Source of the DNA: Streptomyces sp. ISL-98 | GTDB lineage: Bacteria; Actinomycetota; Actinomycetes; Streptomycetales; Streptomycetaceae | DNA length: 64,000 bases | Direction: 5' to 3' | NCBI RefSeq assembly: GCF_018614055.1 | Contig: NZ_JAGGPB010000056.1 | Coordinates: forward strand, 1-64,000 | Part shown: positions 34,266-41,965 of the stretch, in pieces | How positions within the stretch are numbered: position 1 is the first letter of the stretch | Layout of the letters: the number at the start of each line of letters is the position of its first letter | Made by a program: the position numbers and the translations under genes | The notes under the pieces: model-generated | What the model saw: only the letters and a program-made list of their open reading frames with translations | Database searches by the model: none | What the model was told of the DNA's origin: nothing

Positions 34266-35143
34266 TTGGCCGCACCGCGCCGACCGCCCGGCGAGGACAG
34301 CGGGGCCACTTGGGGTACGGGCAGGACGGGGTGCTCGGTGACAGTCAGGTCGCGCAGATCGACGCGCCGGAGACGGCGGCGTACGGGCAGCCTGCCGTCC
34401 TGTTTCCGGTCGCCGTCGGCCCAGGCGACGAGGTCGGCCGTAAGCAGCTCGGCGATCAGTGCGGCCGATGCTTCGGTACCCGCCCGATCCGCCTCCGGGG
34501 TCCGCAAACCGGCCCAGTAGGCGGCGAGTTCATGGTGTGCCGGGGTCGCCGCGAGACGCCGCAGCCGTACGTCGCGGGAGGTGACGTCGCCGGGCTGCGA
34601 GGCCAGGGGTTCCACCCAGGCCTGGAGGCCCTCGCGATGGCAGCGCAGCCAGCCGATACCGATGCCGGGCAGCCGGTCGGCGGAGTCCCAAAGTCCCACG
34701 GGGACGGGGGCGTCGAGACACCAGACGACAGCCGCCGACGCACCCGCATCCGCGTCATCTGCAAGGCCCGCACCACCCTCGGCCATGGCAGCCACCTGCT
34801 CGGCGTCGACGCTCTGGACGTCGGCGCCTTCCGAGGCCGCCCGACGCGCCAGGGCTCCGGTGAGCGGCTCGTCGCCGAGCACGAAGACCGTCCGCCCCTC
34901 CAGCGGTCGCCGGCCACCGTCCGACCGCGCATAGCCCGCCTGCTCGAACGCCTCAACCAGCCGTTCCAGTGCGGGACTTCCCTCTCGGCGGCCTCCGTCC
35001 GCCCCGAACCTGGCCAGCAGGTCTTCGGCGGCCACCTCACCCGTATCGATGCGCAGGAACGCGCCGTCCTGCGTACGGACCGCGAGGCCGCGGTCGGGCA
35101 CGGTGACGATCTCGACGCCTGGGAGAAGTCTGCTGACGGTCAC
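34262..35143 (-). CDS. RiPP cyclodehydratase partner (TOMM C-protein/E1-like, with N-terminal peptide-recognition domain)
   Basis: A 293-residue protein lying between the precursor and hydrolase genes. Residues 1-80 look like a RiPP recognition element (LPGVEIVTVPDRGLAVRT...EDLLARFGADG...LVEAFEQAGY). The middle resembles a degenerate E1/ThiF-type Rossmann fold (GRTVFVLGDEPLTGALARRAASEGADVQSVD). No zinc-binding cysteine tetrad is seen. Such proteins bind the leader peptide and present it to YcaO. The assignment leans on context as much as on sequence. Overlaps the next gene by ATGA (34262-34265). Confidence 0.75.
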   Translation of the reverse strand: MTVSRLLPGVEIVTVPDRGLAVRTQDGAFLRIDTGEVAAEDLLARFGADGGRREGSPALERLVEAFEQAGYARSDGGRRPLEGRTVFVLGDEPLTGALARRAASEGADVQSVDAEQVAAMAEGGAGLADDADAGASAAVVWCLDAPVPVGLWDSADRLPGIGIGWLRCHREGLQAWVEPLASQPGDVTSRDVRLRRLAATPAHHELAAYWAGLRTPEADRAGTEASAALIAELLTADLVAWADGDRKQDGRLPVRRRLRRVDLRDLTVTEHPVLPVPQVAPLSSPGGRRGAAK

Positions 35144-35183
35144 GGGTGGGGCTCCTGGTGTGCGGGGACAGGTACGAAAGGCG

Positions 35184-35214
35184 GCGGGCCCGCCCAGTGA
35201 CTGGGCGGGCCCGC
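35184..35214 (-). terminator. Attenuator-like hairpin after the precursor gene
   Basis: A perfect 14-bp stem (35184-35197 with 35201-35214, GCGGGCCCGCCCAG and complement) with a 3-base loop begins 10 bases past the precursor stop and lies before the modification genes. Partial termination here would give more precursor than enzyme mRNA. Confidence 0.75.
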
Positions 35215-35224
35215 TCCATGGGAC

Positions 35225-35362
35225 TTACTTCTCGGCGTCGACCGCGTCGGCGGCGGCAGCGTCGTCGAAGGGGTTCTCGACGAGGGCGTTCGAGTGGGTC
35301 GCGGAGAGGTGCGCCAGCTGGCCCTGCTCGGCGATCGTGCTGAACACCTTGTTCTGCTCCAT
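35225..35362 (-). CDS. RiPP precursor peptide of the YcaO cluster (45 aa)
   Basis: The frame ATG 35362 to TAA 35225 encodes 45 residues, beginning MEQNKVFSTIAEQGQLAHLS and continuing ATHSNALVENPFDD, then an acidic Ala/Asp tail ending VDAEK. A GGAG lies 8 bases before the ATG. It contains no cysteine; candidate modified residues are Ser8, Thr9, Ser20, Thr22, Ser24 and backbone amides. It is first in the operon, ahead of the RRE/E1-like, hydrolase, YcaO and oxidoreductase genes, and is flanked by strong hairpins. The cluster resembles, from memory, the streptamidine (amidine-forming) RiPP family; this must be verified by alignment. Confidence 0.85.
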   Translation of the reverse strand: MEQNKVFSTIAEQGQLAHLSATHSNALVENPFDDAAAADAVDAEK

Positions 35363-35385
35363 GTGGAGTCTCCATTCACATACGG

Positions 35386-35417
35386 GTGGTGCGGCAGCCG
35401 AGCGGCTGCCGCACCAC
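35386..35417. other. Perfect stem-loop in the precursor 5' leader
   Basis: Arms GTGGTGCGGCAGCC (35386-35399) and exact complement (35404-35417) with loop GAGC, ending 24 bases before the precursor ATG. It could terminate the metal-transporter operon that ends at 35439 or stabilise the 5' end of the precursor mRNA. Confidence 0.75.
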
Positions 35418-35426
35418 AGACACTAA

Positions 35427-35441
35427 TGAATATGATTGTCA
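35427..35441. promoter_or_regulatory. Fur/Zur-like box before the RiPP operon
   Basis: On the minus strand TGACAATCATATTCA matches the perfect 7-1-7 palindrome at 39544-39558 at 12 of 15 positions, with 5 of 7 arm positions symmetrical. It overlaps the stop codon of the ABC ATPase gene. On the same strand TTGTGA and TAGTGT, 18 bases apart, form a possible promoter whose spacer contains the box, the right position for repression. A Fur-family (likely Zur) regulator is suggested. Confidence 0.5.
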
Positions 35442-36317
35442 TTTCACAACTGGATCGGCGCCCGGCAGAGGGTGATCTGGGTAACACACGGGCCACCCGC
35501 CCTGCGGATCGCGCCCCACCCGCCCTGCCACGCCCAGGACTTCGGCCAGCAGGTCCGCGGTGACGACCTCCTCCGGCGGGCCGTCGGCCGCCACGCGCCC
35601 GCCGCGCAGCGCGACGATGCGGTCGGCGAAGCGCGCGGCATGACCGAGGTCGTGCAGCACCATCACCACCGTCAGCCCGCGCTCCTCACGGAGCCGCACC
35701 ACGGTCTGGAGCACCTCCAACTGGTGCCGCAGATCCAGATAGGTGGTCGGTTCATCGAGGAGCAGTACGCCGGTGTCCTGGGCCAGGGACATCGCCAGCC
35801 GCACACGCTGGCGTTCGCCCCCCGACAGCGAATCGACCAGCCGCCCACCCCAGTCGGCCACACCAACGTCGGAGAGGGCCCGCGCGCACACCTCGTCGTC
35901 GCCCTCTCTGAGCATCCCGAGAGGGCCGCGAGCGGCGTAGCGACCCTGCTTCACCAGCTGACGTACCGTCATGCCGGGTACGGCGGGCGAGGACTGGTGC
36001 AGCAGAGCGACCCGGCGAGCGGTGGCCCGCCGGGACAGGCGCGACACATCGTCACCGTCCAGCAGTACGCGCCCAGCTGCCGGGCGCAACAGGCCGGCGG
36101 CAAGCCGCAGCAAGGTGCTCTTCCCGCAGCCGTTGAGGCCGACCAGCGCCAGCAGTTCGCCCGCCTCGACCCGCAGGTCTACGCCGCTCAGTACCTCCCG
36201 CCCCGGATAGCCGAAGCTGACGCCCTCGACGGCGATGGCGCCGTGCGACGCGAGCCGGGCGTCGTCGGCCGCGCTCTGCGACCTGGTCTTCTCGGCTCCG
36301 GCCTGTGACGCGGTCAT
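35439..36317 (-). CDS. Metallophore ABC importer, ATP-binding protein
   Basis: A 292-residue FecE/FepC-type ATPase starting at the ATG at 36317 (MTASQAGAEKTRS). Motifs: Walker A GLNGCGKSTLLRL, Q-loop LLHQSSPAV, signature LSGGERQRVRLAMSLAQD, Walker B VLLLDEPTTYLDL, and switch His in VLHDLGHAARF. It follows the two permease genes with a 49-base gap and completes a type II (BtuCD-like) importer with the lipoprotein at 38468. Its end overlaps the Fur/Zur-like box in front of the RiPP precursor. Confidence 0.93.
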   Translation of the reverse strand: MTASQAGAEKTRSQSAADDARLASHGAIAVEGVSFGYPGREVLSGVDLRVEAGELLALVGLNGCGKSTLLRLAAGLLRPAAGRVLLDGDDVSRLSRRATARRVALLHQSSPAVPGMTVRQLVKQGRYAARGPLGMLREGDDEVCARALSDVGVADWGGRLVDSLSGGERQRVRLAMSLAQDTGVLLLDEPTTYLDLRHQLEVLQTVVRLREERGLTVVMVLHDLGHAARFADRIVALRGGRVAADGPPEEVVTADLLAEVLGVAGRVGRDPQGGWPVCYPDHPLPGADPVVK

Positions 36318-36366
36318 CTCTGCCCTTTCTTCGTGATTGCCGGGTGCGGGCCGTACGGACGACAGC

Positions 36367-37407
36367 TCACCTCGGCTCCGATCCATGACGCCGGGCCACG
36401 GCGAGCAGCAGTGCGGCTCCCACACAGGTCGTCAGCGCGCCCACCGGCACGGTCAGCCGGTCGGCGTCCAGCCCCTCCGCGAGCAGCCGTGACAACAGCT
36501 GCGCGGCGCCGTCCGCCCCGCACACCACGACCGCGCCGATCAGCGCCGAGCCGGGCAGGGTCCAGCGCAGGTCCGCTCCGAAGAGGGCCAGCGCGAGGTG
36601 CGGCACCAGGAGTCCTACGAAGCCGAGGGCGCCGACGGCCGAGACCGCACCCGCGGTCAGCGCGACCGCACACACCAGCGCCGCCGCACGCGCCCTGCCG
36701 ACCGCGAGCCCCGCTGCCGTCGCCTGCTCGTCGCCGCAGCGCAACAGCGTCAGCGGTGCGGCCAACGCGCAGGCCAGAGCGGCCCACACAGCCGCCCAGG
36801 GCCACAGGAGCGTCCAGTGCTCCCACACCCGGCCCTCCGTGGACCCCACCAGCCACTGCACGACGCTGCCCAGTTCGCCCGGCGCGACGAGGAGCACCAT
36901 CGCGGTGAGCCCGGCCAGTACGGCGGAGACGAGCACCCCGTGTACGGCCGTCTGTTCCGGGTCGCCCTGTTCCCGTCCGGCGAGCAGCCACAGCAGTCCC
37001 GCTCCGGCGAATCCGCCGAGGCACGCGGCGACAACCACCGCGGCCGGGGATTCCCAGCCTGCGAAACCGAGCCCCGTCGCCGTCACCGCACCGAGCACCG
37101 CTCCGGGCGTGACGCCGGTGACCTCGGGCCCGGCCAGCGGGTTGCGGAGCGCCGACTGCAGCAGCAGCCCGGCCAGCCCGAGGCTCGCGCCGGCGCCCAG
37201 GGCCACCAGTGTTCTGGGAAAGCGGAGTTGCATGACTATGTGCCGCGCGGTCGGGTCGCCCCCGCCCGACAGCACCTCCCACACTCCCCCGGCCGTCGGG
37301 CTCCGGCCGACGACCAGTCCGGCGCAGGCGACGGCAGCGACGAGTACGGCCAGCAGGCCGAGTTTCACCCCGGGCCACCGGGTGCGTACGGCAAGAAGCG
37401 CGCTCAT
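36367..37407 (-). CDS. Metallophore ABC importer, permease 2 (FecCD family)
   Basis: A 346-residue FecCD-type permease starting at the ATG at 37407 (MSALLAVRTRW), with about nine to ten hydrophobic segments. Family signatures: LRFPRTLVALGAGASLGLAGLLLQSALRNPLAGPEVTGVTPGA near residues 60-105 and ALGFVGLLVPHLA near the C-terminus. It overlaps the upstream permease by 4 bases (37404-37407). Confidence 0.92.
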   Translation of the reverse strand: MSALLAVRTRWPGVKLGLLAVLVAAVACAGLVVGRSPTAGGVWEVLSGGGDPTARHIVMQLRFPRTLVALGAGASLGLAGLLLQSALRNPLAGPEVTGVTPGAVLGAVTATGLGFAGWESPAAVVVAACLGGFAGAGLLWLLAGREQGDPEQTAVHGVLVSAVLAGLTAMVLLVAPGELGSVVQWLVGSTEGRVWEHWTLLWPWAAVWAALACALAAPLTLLRCGDEQATAAGLAVGRARAAALVCAVALTAGAVSAVGALGFVGLLVPHLALALFGADLRWTLPGSALIGAVVVCGADGAAQLLSRLLAEGLDADRLTVPVGALTTCVGAALLLAVARRHGSEPR

Positions 37408-38471
37408 CGGCCGCCTCCCGAAGGGGCATCCGCGAGCTGGGGCGACGTACCCGATGCAACCGACGTAACGGATGCGACCGACGTACCCGCTCCGCGGTCC
37501 TGAGCCCCACGTCGCATTCTCAGCAGCGCGACCCCCGCGGGTACGCCGAGCAGTGCGGTCCACACTCCGACCGGCGTCTCGACCGGCGCGAGCGCCAGCC
37601 GGGCCGGCTGGTCGGCGCACAGGACGATCAGCGCGCCCCACACGGCGGACCAGGGCAGCCAGCCCAGCGCATCCGCCTCGGGCCTGAGCCTGCGCGCCAG
37701 TTGTGGCGCGAGGAAACCGACCCAGGCGACCGGTCCGCAGACGGCGACGACCGGGGCGATGAGCACGATGGCGATGGCGAGTGCGCCGAGCCGGGCCCGG
37801 CGGACGCGTACGCCCATCGCCCGGGCGTCGTCGTCACCGAGCCGCAGCACTCCGAGAACCGGCGCGCACAGCACCAGTGCGGGTACGGCGACGAGCAGCC
37901 AGGGCGCGAGCCCGGTCACGTCGTCCCAGGTGCGGGAGGACAGACTGCCCAGCAGGTAGCGGTAGATGAGCTGCAGATCGAGCTGGTCGGCGAGCACCAT
38001 CAGTACCAGCAGTCCCGCCTGAAGGGCCGCGGACACGGCAGCGCCCGTCAGCAGTACGGCCGAAGGACTGCGCCCGAATCCGGCGGCCACCAGCGTCAGG
38101 ACACCGCCGAACACGGCCCCGCCCAGGGCCAGCAGCGGCTCCAGGACCACGGGAACCGACAGCGCCAGCACGAGCGGCGCTGCGACGCCGAGCGCCGCGC
38201 CGGAGGAGACGCCGATCATCTCGGGTACGGCGAGCGTGTTGCGCAGCGCCTCCTGGAGGACCAGGCCGGCGGCGCCCAGGCAGGCTCCCGCGGCCAGTGC
38301 GAGCACCAGCCGCGGGAGCCTCAGCTCGGCGAGGATCACCCCTTCGAGGCCGTCGCCGGCCAGCGCCGCACCGAGGCGGTGCGGCGCGATGTACGGCGTG
38401 CCCAGGCACAGCGCGGCAGCAACGGCGATCACCAACAGGCCCACTGCACATGCCAGTTGGCGCTTCGTCAC
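37404..38471 (-). CDS. Metallophore ABC importer, permease 1 (FecCD family)
   Basis: A 355-residue FecCD-type permease starting at the GTG at 38471 (VTKRQLACAVGLL), overlapping the lipoprotein stop (GTGA). Signatures: LRLPRLVLALAAGACLGAAGLVLQEALRNTLAVPEMIGVSSGA and VAWVGFLAPQLARRL. The last 30 residues are a low-complexity tail (GTSVASVTSVASGTS) produced by a short repeat at about 37445-37490. Confidence 0.92.
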   Translation of the reverse strand: MTKRQLACAVGLLVIAVAAALCLGTPYIAPHRLGAALAGDGLEGVILAELRLPRLVLALAAGACLGAAGLVLQEALRNTLAVPEMIGVSSGAALGVAAPLVLALSVPVVLEPLLALGGAVFGGVLTLVAAGFGRSPSAVLLTGAAVSAALQAGLLVLMVLADQLDLQLIYRYLLGSLSSRTWDDVTGLAPWLLVAVPALVLCAPVLGVLRLGDDDARAMGVRVRRARLGALAIAIVLIAPVVAVCGPVAWVGFLAPQLARRLRPEADALGWLPWSAVWGALIVLCADQPARLALAPVETPVGVWTALLGVPAGVALLRMRRGAQDRGAGTSVASVTSVASGTSPQLADAPSGGGR

Positions 38472-39448
38472 CGCAGGGCGGCCATTGCTTCGTCGAGCAC
38501 GATGCCGAGCGACCGGGTGCCGCGCCCCTTGGCCCACACCTCCGAGTTCACCTCGAAGACCTTGTCGTTCTTCACGGCGGGGATCCGGGCCCAGAGGGGG
38601 TTCTTGGCGAGCTTCTCGGACAGCTTCCCGTCCGATCCGCCGAAGGACAGCGTCTCCACGAACAGCACGTCCACGTCACGGGCGAGGATCTCCTCGATGC
38701 TGTAACTGCCCTCGACGCCACGGCCCTTCCAGGGGTACGAGGAGATCTTCGGGAACAGTCCGGCGGCCACGTCGTTCTTGGGCGTCGCCACTCCGAAGTT
38801 CTCGTCGCTGCCGAAGATGATCAGGCTCGTCTTGTCGCTCTTCTTGCGCTCGGCCTTCGCGAGCTTCGTACGGAAGCGCTTCTCCGCCGCCTCCGCCTGC
38901 TTCGTACGCCCGGTCAGTGCCGCCAGGTTCCGCAGGTATCCAACGCTGTCCTCCCAGGTGGAGGGCTGTACGGGCCAGAAGGTCGTGGCGCCCTTCAGCG
39001 CGGGGGCGAGCTTGCCGTGCGTGTCCTTCAGTCCGATCACGAGGTCCGGCTTGTGCGAGAGGACGGCCTCCACCTCGGGGCTGAGGAAGCCGCCGGGCAC
39101 CACGGGGATCTTCTTCGCACGCGCCGGACCGAGGAAGTCCGGGTGGGCCAGCAGCGCGGAATTGGTGGCGCTCGGCGTCATGCCGAGCTCGGCCAGCATG
39201 TCGTCGCACAGGGCGACGAGGCAGACGATGCGCTTCGGCGGCGTCTTGGCGGTGATGGTGACGCCCTGCGAGTCCGTGACCGTACGCGCGGCCTTGATGG
39301 GACGCACATCCACCGCGGTCTTCGGGCCCGCGTCACCGCCCGCCTTCTCGGAGGCGGGTTCGGCGGGAGCGCCGCACCCCACGAGTACGGCCCCTGCGGC
39401 GGCGGCCGCCGCCCACCGGCGGATGACTCCTGTCACTGCGCGCGACAT
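38468..39448 (-). CDS. Metallophore-binding lipoprotein (FecB/FepB-like)
   Basis: A 326-residue substrate-binding protein starting at the ATG at 39448. A lipobox (VLVGCGAP) gives a lipid-anchored Cys near residue 24. The body has the helical-backbone metal-receptor pattern: PKRIVCLVALCDDMLAELGMTP, ALLAHPDFLG, EVEAVLSHKPDLVIGL and VDVLFVETLSFGG. This family binds ferric siderophores, cobalamin or other metallophores; the ligand is not evident. It heads the importer operon, and a perfect Fur/Zur-type palindrome lies about 95 bases upstream. An in-frame extension to 39577 covers that palindrome and is rejected. Confidence 0.92.
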   Translation of the reverse strand: MSRAVTGVIRRWAAAAAAGAVLVGCGAPAEPASEKAGGDAGPKTAVDVRPIKAARTVTDSQGVTITAKTPPKRIVCLVALCDDMLAELGMTPSATNSALLAHPDFLGPARAKKIPVVPGGFLSPEVEAVLSHKPDLVIGLKDTHGKLAPALKGATTFWPVQPSTWEDSVGYLRNLAALTGRTKQAEAAEKRFRTKLAKAERKKSDKTSLIIFGSDENFGVATPKNDVAAGLFPKISSYPWKGRGVEGSYSIEEILARDVDVLFVETLSFGGSDGKLSEKLAKNPLWARIPAVKNDKVFEVNSEVWAKGRGTRSLGIVLDEAMAALR

Positions 39449-39543
39449 GACGTGCCCTCTGTTCTTCTCGGTGTCCCGGGGCTCCGGAAACGGTGTGAGC
39501 AGGGGTGTCCCCGGACCGGCCCCCACCCCGCATGATTTAGACA

Positions 39544-39558
39544 TGATAATCATTATCA
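39544..39558. promoter_or_regulatory. Perfect 7-1-7 Fur/Zur-type box
   Basis: TGATAATCATTATCA is a perfect palindrome (TGATAAT, one base, ATTATCA), equal to the Fur-family core and close to actinobacterial Zur boxes. It lies in the divergent promoter region, 95 bases before the lipoprotein gene and 40 bases before the beta-propeller gene. Streptomyces controls iron mainly by DtxR-type DmdR with a different box, so Zur is the favoured candidate. Confidence 0.8.
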
Positions 39559-39598
39559 AAGCAACCCCCGCCGCCATCTCTCAGCCCGGAGGCCGACC

Positions 39599-40846
39599 GT
39601 GCCCCTCGCTCCACGCCTGCTCGTCGCCGATCAAGTGGCCGGAAATATCCGCATTCTGGATCTCACCGACGGACGTACCACGGCCCGTATCGACGGGCGC
39701 CATCTCGCCGAGCACGCGGGCTTCCTCGCCCTTCCCGGCACGCGCACCGCCTTCGTCGACGACCGCGCCGGCGAGCTGCTGGTTCTCGACCCCTACGGTC
39801 CCGACGCCGGCCGTCCGCTCATCGAGGCCCGCGTGCCGGTGGCCGTGCCCGCCGAGCACCTGGCCGCCGACACATCGGGGCGGCGTATCGCGGTGTCCAC
39901 CGGTCTCGGCCGCAACTGGTCCGCCTGGACAGACCAGTTGACGGCCGTCGATCTGGCGGCCGAAGGGGGCCCGAGCGCGGTCCGCGTACGCACCCGCGTC
40001 GGCGAGCCCGGAGTCACCCTGGCCGGCTCCGCCGACGACCCGCTGGTTGTCCTGCGCCACCGGGAGCCGGGCGAGCTGACGGCGTACCGGCACACGGCGC
40101 TGATGGCCGCCGCCCCTGCGTGCCCGCCCGCTGAACCGGACTGCGGCCTCCCTCTGCCGGACGACGACGGGCACGGCGACGCCTACGACCCCATAACCGG
40201 CTGGGTGTTCGCGGCAGCGGGCTCCGGTGTCCACCGCGCACGCCGCGACGGCGACGCGCTCAAGGCCGGGGTCACGCTGCCCTGGCCGGCCGGCGGACGC
40301 ACCGGCGGGCGCGGCTACTACCTGCGGCTCGACGCCGCCCACCGCACGCTGTGGTCATGCGTACGGGGCGGTCCGAGCGCCCCGGAGAGCTGGCCGGACT
40401 GGACCAACGACGCGTGGTGGCACCACCTCGACCCGGGCCTCACCGGCCGACTGGAACTGGGCCCCGGCCTGGTCTTCCGCCTGGCGGTCGCGGCCCGCCA
40501 TGTCGCCTTCGCCCGCGTGCACCCCGACGGTGACGAACTGATCCTCGTCTCCACCGAATCCGCCGCGCCCGAGGTCTGTGCCCGGCTCCCCCTGCCGCCC
40601 ATGGCGGGCGCTCCGCGCCGCGGCGGCACTCCGTGGGACGGCGTTCAACGCCGCGCCATAGCGGCCTCCCCCGCCACGTCGCTGATCGCCGTCACACGCG
40701 GCGGCCACGGGGAGATCCACATCTTCGACGCCGACACGGCACGGCAGACAGCCCTGATCACCGTCCCGACGCCCCTCGACGAGGGCGGTCATCTCACGCT
40801 CGTGGCCCCGGACGACGGGGCCCACAGGGACCCGGTCGGCCGCTGA
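39599..40846 (+). CDS. Beta-propeller-like protein, metal-responsive candidate
   Basis: A 415-residue protein starting at GTG 39599 behind GGAGG (39588-39592). The repeated pattern of hydrophobic strands (IRILDLTDGRTTARIDG, ELLVLDPYGPDAGRP, EIHIFDADTARQTALI) suggests a YVTN/WD40-like propeller. No signal peptide is seen, so it is probably cytoplasmic. It is rich in His/Asp/Cys patches such as PLPDDDGHGDAYD and TNDAWWHH that could bind metal. Its position opposite the importer, with a shared Fur/Zur-type box, suggests metal-regulated expression. I do not recognise a function. Confidence 0.75.
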   Translation: MPLAPRLLVADQVAGNIRILDLTDGRTTARIDGRHLAEHAGFLALPGTRTAFVDDRAGELLVLDPYGPDAGRPLIEARVPVAVPAEHLAADTSGRRIAVSTGLGRNWSAWTDQLTAVDLAAEGGPSAVRVRTRVGEPGVTLAGSADDPLVVLRHREPGELTAYRHTALMAAAPACPPAEPDCGLPLPDDDGHGDAYDPITGWVFAAAGSGVHRARRDGDALKAGVTLPWPAGGRTGGRGYYLRLDAAHRTLWSCVRGGPSAPESWPDWTNDAWWHHLDPGLTGRLELGPGLVFRLAVAARHVAFARVHPDGDELILVSTESAAPEVCARLPLPPMAGAPRRGGTPWDGVQRRAIAASPATSLIAVTRGGHGEIHIFDADTARQTALITVPTPLDEGGHLTLVAPDDGAHRDPVGR

Positions 40847-40975
40847 CAGCCGTACGGCGTATTCCCCCGGTGCCATTGGAATTCCAATGCGTCGTGCCGG
40901 TTTCCCCGGCGGTCTCCTATGGCACGGAGTTTTACGTTCGACACCCACGTCCACCGCATGCCTACGGAGAACTCC

Positions 40976-41671
40976 ATGGCCAAGATCCTTTTCGTACTCA
41001 CCGGCGCCGACACCTGGACGCTGGCCGACGGCACTCGGCACCCGACCGGCTTCTGGGCCGAAGAAGCCGTAGCCCCCTGCGAGGCGTTCAAGAAGGCGGG
41101 CCACGAGGTCGTGGTCGCCACCCCGGGCGGCGTCGTACCGGCCGTGGACCGGGCGAGCCTGGCGCCCGAGTTCCACGGCGGCAAGGAGGGCGCCGACAAA
41201 GTCTCGAAGGCCCTCGCGTCCCTCACCGAGCTCCAGCGGCCGCTGAAGCTGGAGGAGGTCGACCTGGCCGACTACGACGCGGTCTTCTACCCCGGCGGCC
41301 ACGGCCCGATGGAGGACCTGGCCGTCAACGCCGACTCCGGCAGGCTGCTGGCCGGGGCGCTCGCGTCCGGCAAGCCGCTGGGCGTGGTCTGCCACGGCCC
41401 GGCCGCGATGCTGGCCGCCAAGAACGCCGACGGTACGTCGCCGTTCGCCGGTTACCGGCTGACCGGATTCACCAACGCCGAAGAGACCCAGGCGGGCCTG
41501 GCGGACAAGGCGAAGTGGCTGCTCCAGAACCGTCTCGTCGAGATCGGCGCCGACTTCCAGGAGGGCGAGCCGTGGGCCCCGAAGGTGGTCACCGACCGTA
41601 ACCTCCACACCGGCCAGAACCCGGCCTCCGCCGCCCCGCTCGCCGACGTGATCCTCAAGGCACTGGCCTGA
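40976..41671 (+). CDS. DJ-1/PfpI-family protein (Hsp31-like)
   Basis: A 231-residue class-I-amidotransferase-like protein starting at ATG 40976 behind CGGAGA. The nucleophile elbow reads GVVCHGPAAML with the catalytic Cys, and YDAVFYPGGHGPMEDL supplies the conserved segment. This subgroup includes glyoxalase III/Hsp31-type chaperones acting in stress protection and carbonyl detoxification. The TGFWAEE segment near residue 25 is typical. Confidence 0.9.
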   Translation: MAKILFVLTGADTWTLADGTRHPTGFWAEEAVAPCEAFKKAGHEVVVATPGGVVPAVDRASLAPEFHGGKEGADKVSKALASLTELQRPLKLEEVDLADYDAVFYPGGHGPMEDLAVNADSGRLLAGALASGKPLGVVCHGPAAMLAAKNADGTSPFAGYRLTGFTNAEETQAGLADKAKWLLQNRLVEIGADFQEGEPWAPKVVTDRNLHTGQNPASAAPLADVILKALA

Positions 41672-41758
41672 CAAGGGGCCGCAATGCTCGCGGATGCGAA
41701 CCGCGCGAGATGCGGTGACCCTGGGAGGGCGGGGGCGACCCGACCAGGAGGATGACCC

Positions 41759-41950
41759 ATGTCCATGAAGGACAAGATCAAGAACATGCTCAAGGGCCAC
41801 GAGAGCCAGGCCGACAAGGGCGTCGAGAGGGCGGGCGACACTGTCGACGACAGGACCCAGGGCAAACACCGCGGCCAGGTCGACACCGGCCAGGAAAAGC
41901 TCAGGGAGCAGTACGGTACGGACGAGCAGGACCGGCCGCCCCAGCCCTGA
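41759..41950 (+). CDS. Small hydrophilic CsbD/antitoxin-like protein
   Basis: A 63-residue charged protein starting at ATG 41759 with AGGAGG (41746-41751). The sequence MSMKDKIKNMLKGHESQADK and a later GERAGD/DDRTQGKHRGQVD-type pattern resemble the antitoxin (Rv0909/MT0933-like) and CsbD-type stress proteins of actinobacteria. No toxin gene is adjacent, so an antitoxin role is doubtful. Confidence 0.75.
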   Translation: MSMKDKIKNMLKGHESQADKGVERAGDTVDDRTQGKHRGQVDTGQEKLREQYGTDEQDRPPQP

Positions 41951-41965
41951 CCCGGGGCATGCAGG

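Noticed and set aside
38468..39577. Longer start for the lipoprotein at 39577
   Set aside because: It would run through the Fur/Zur palindrome and hide the lipoprotein signal at 39448.
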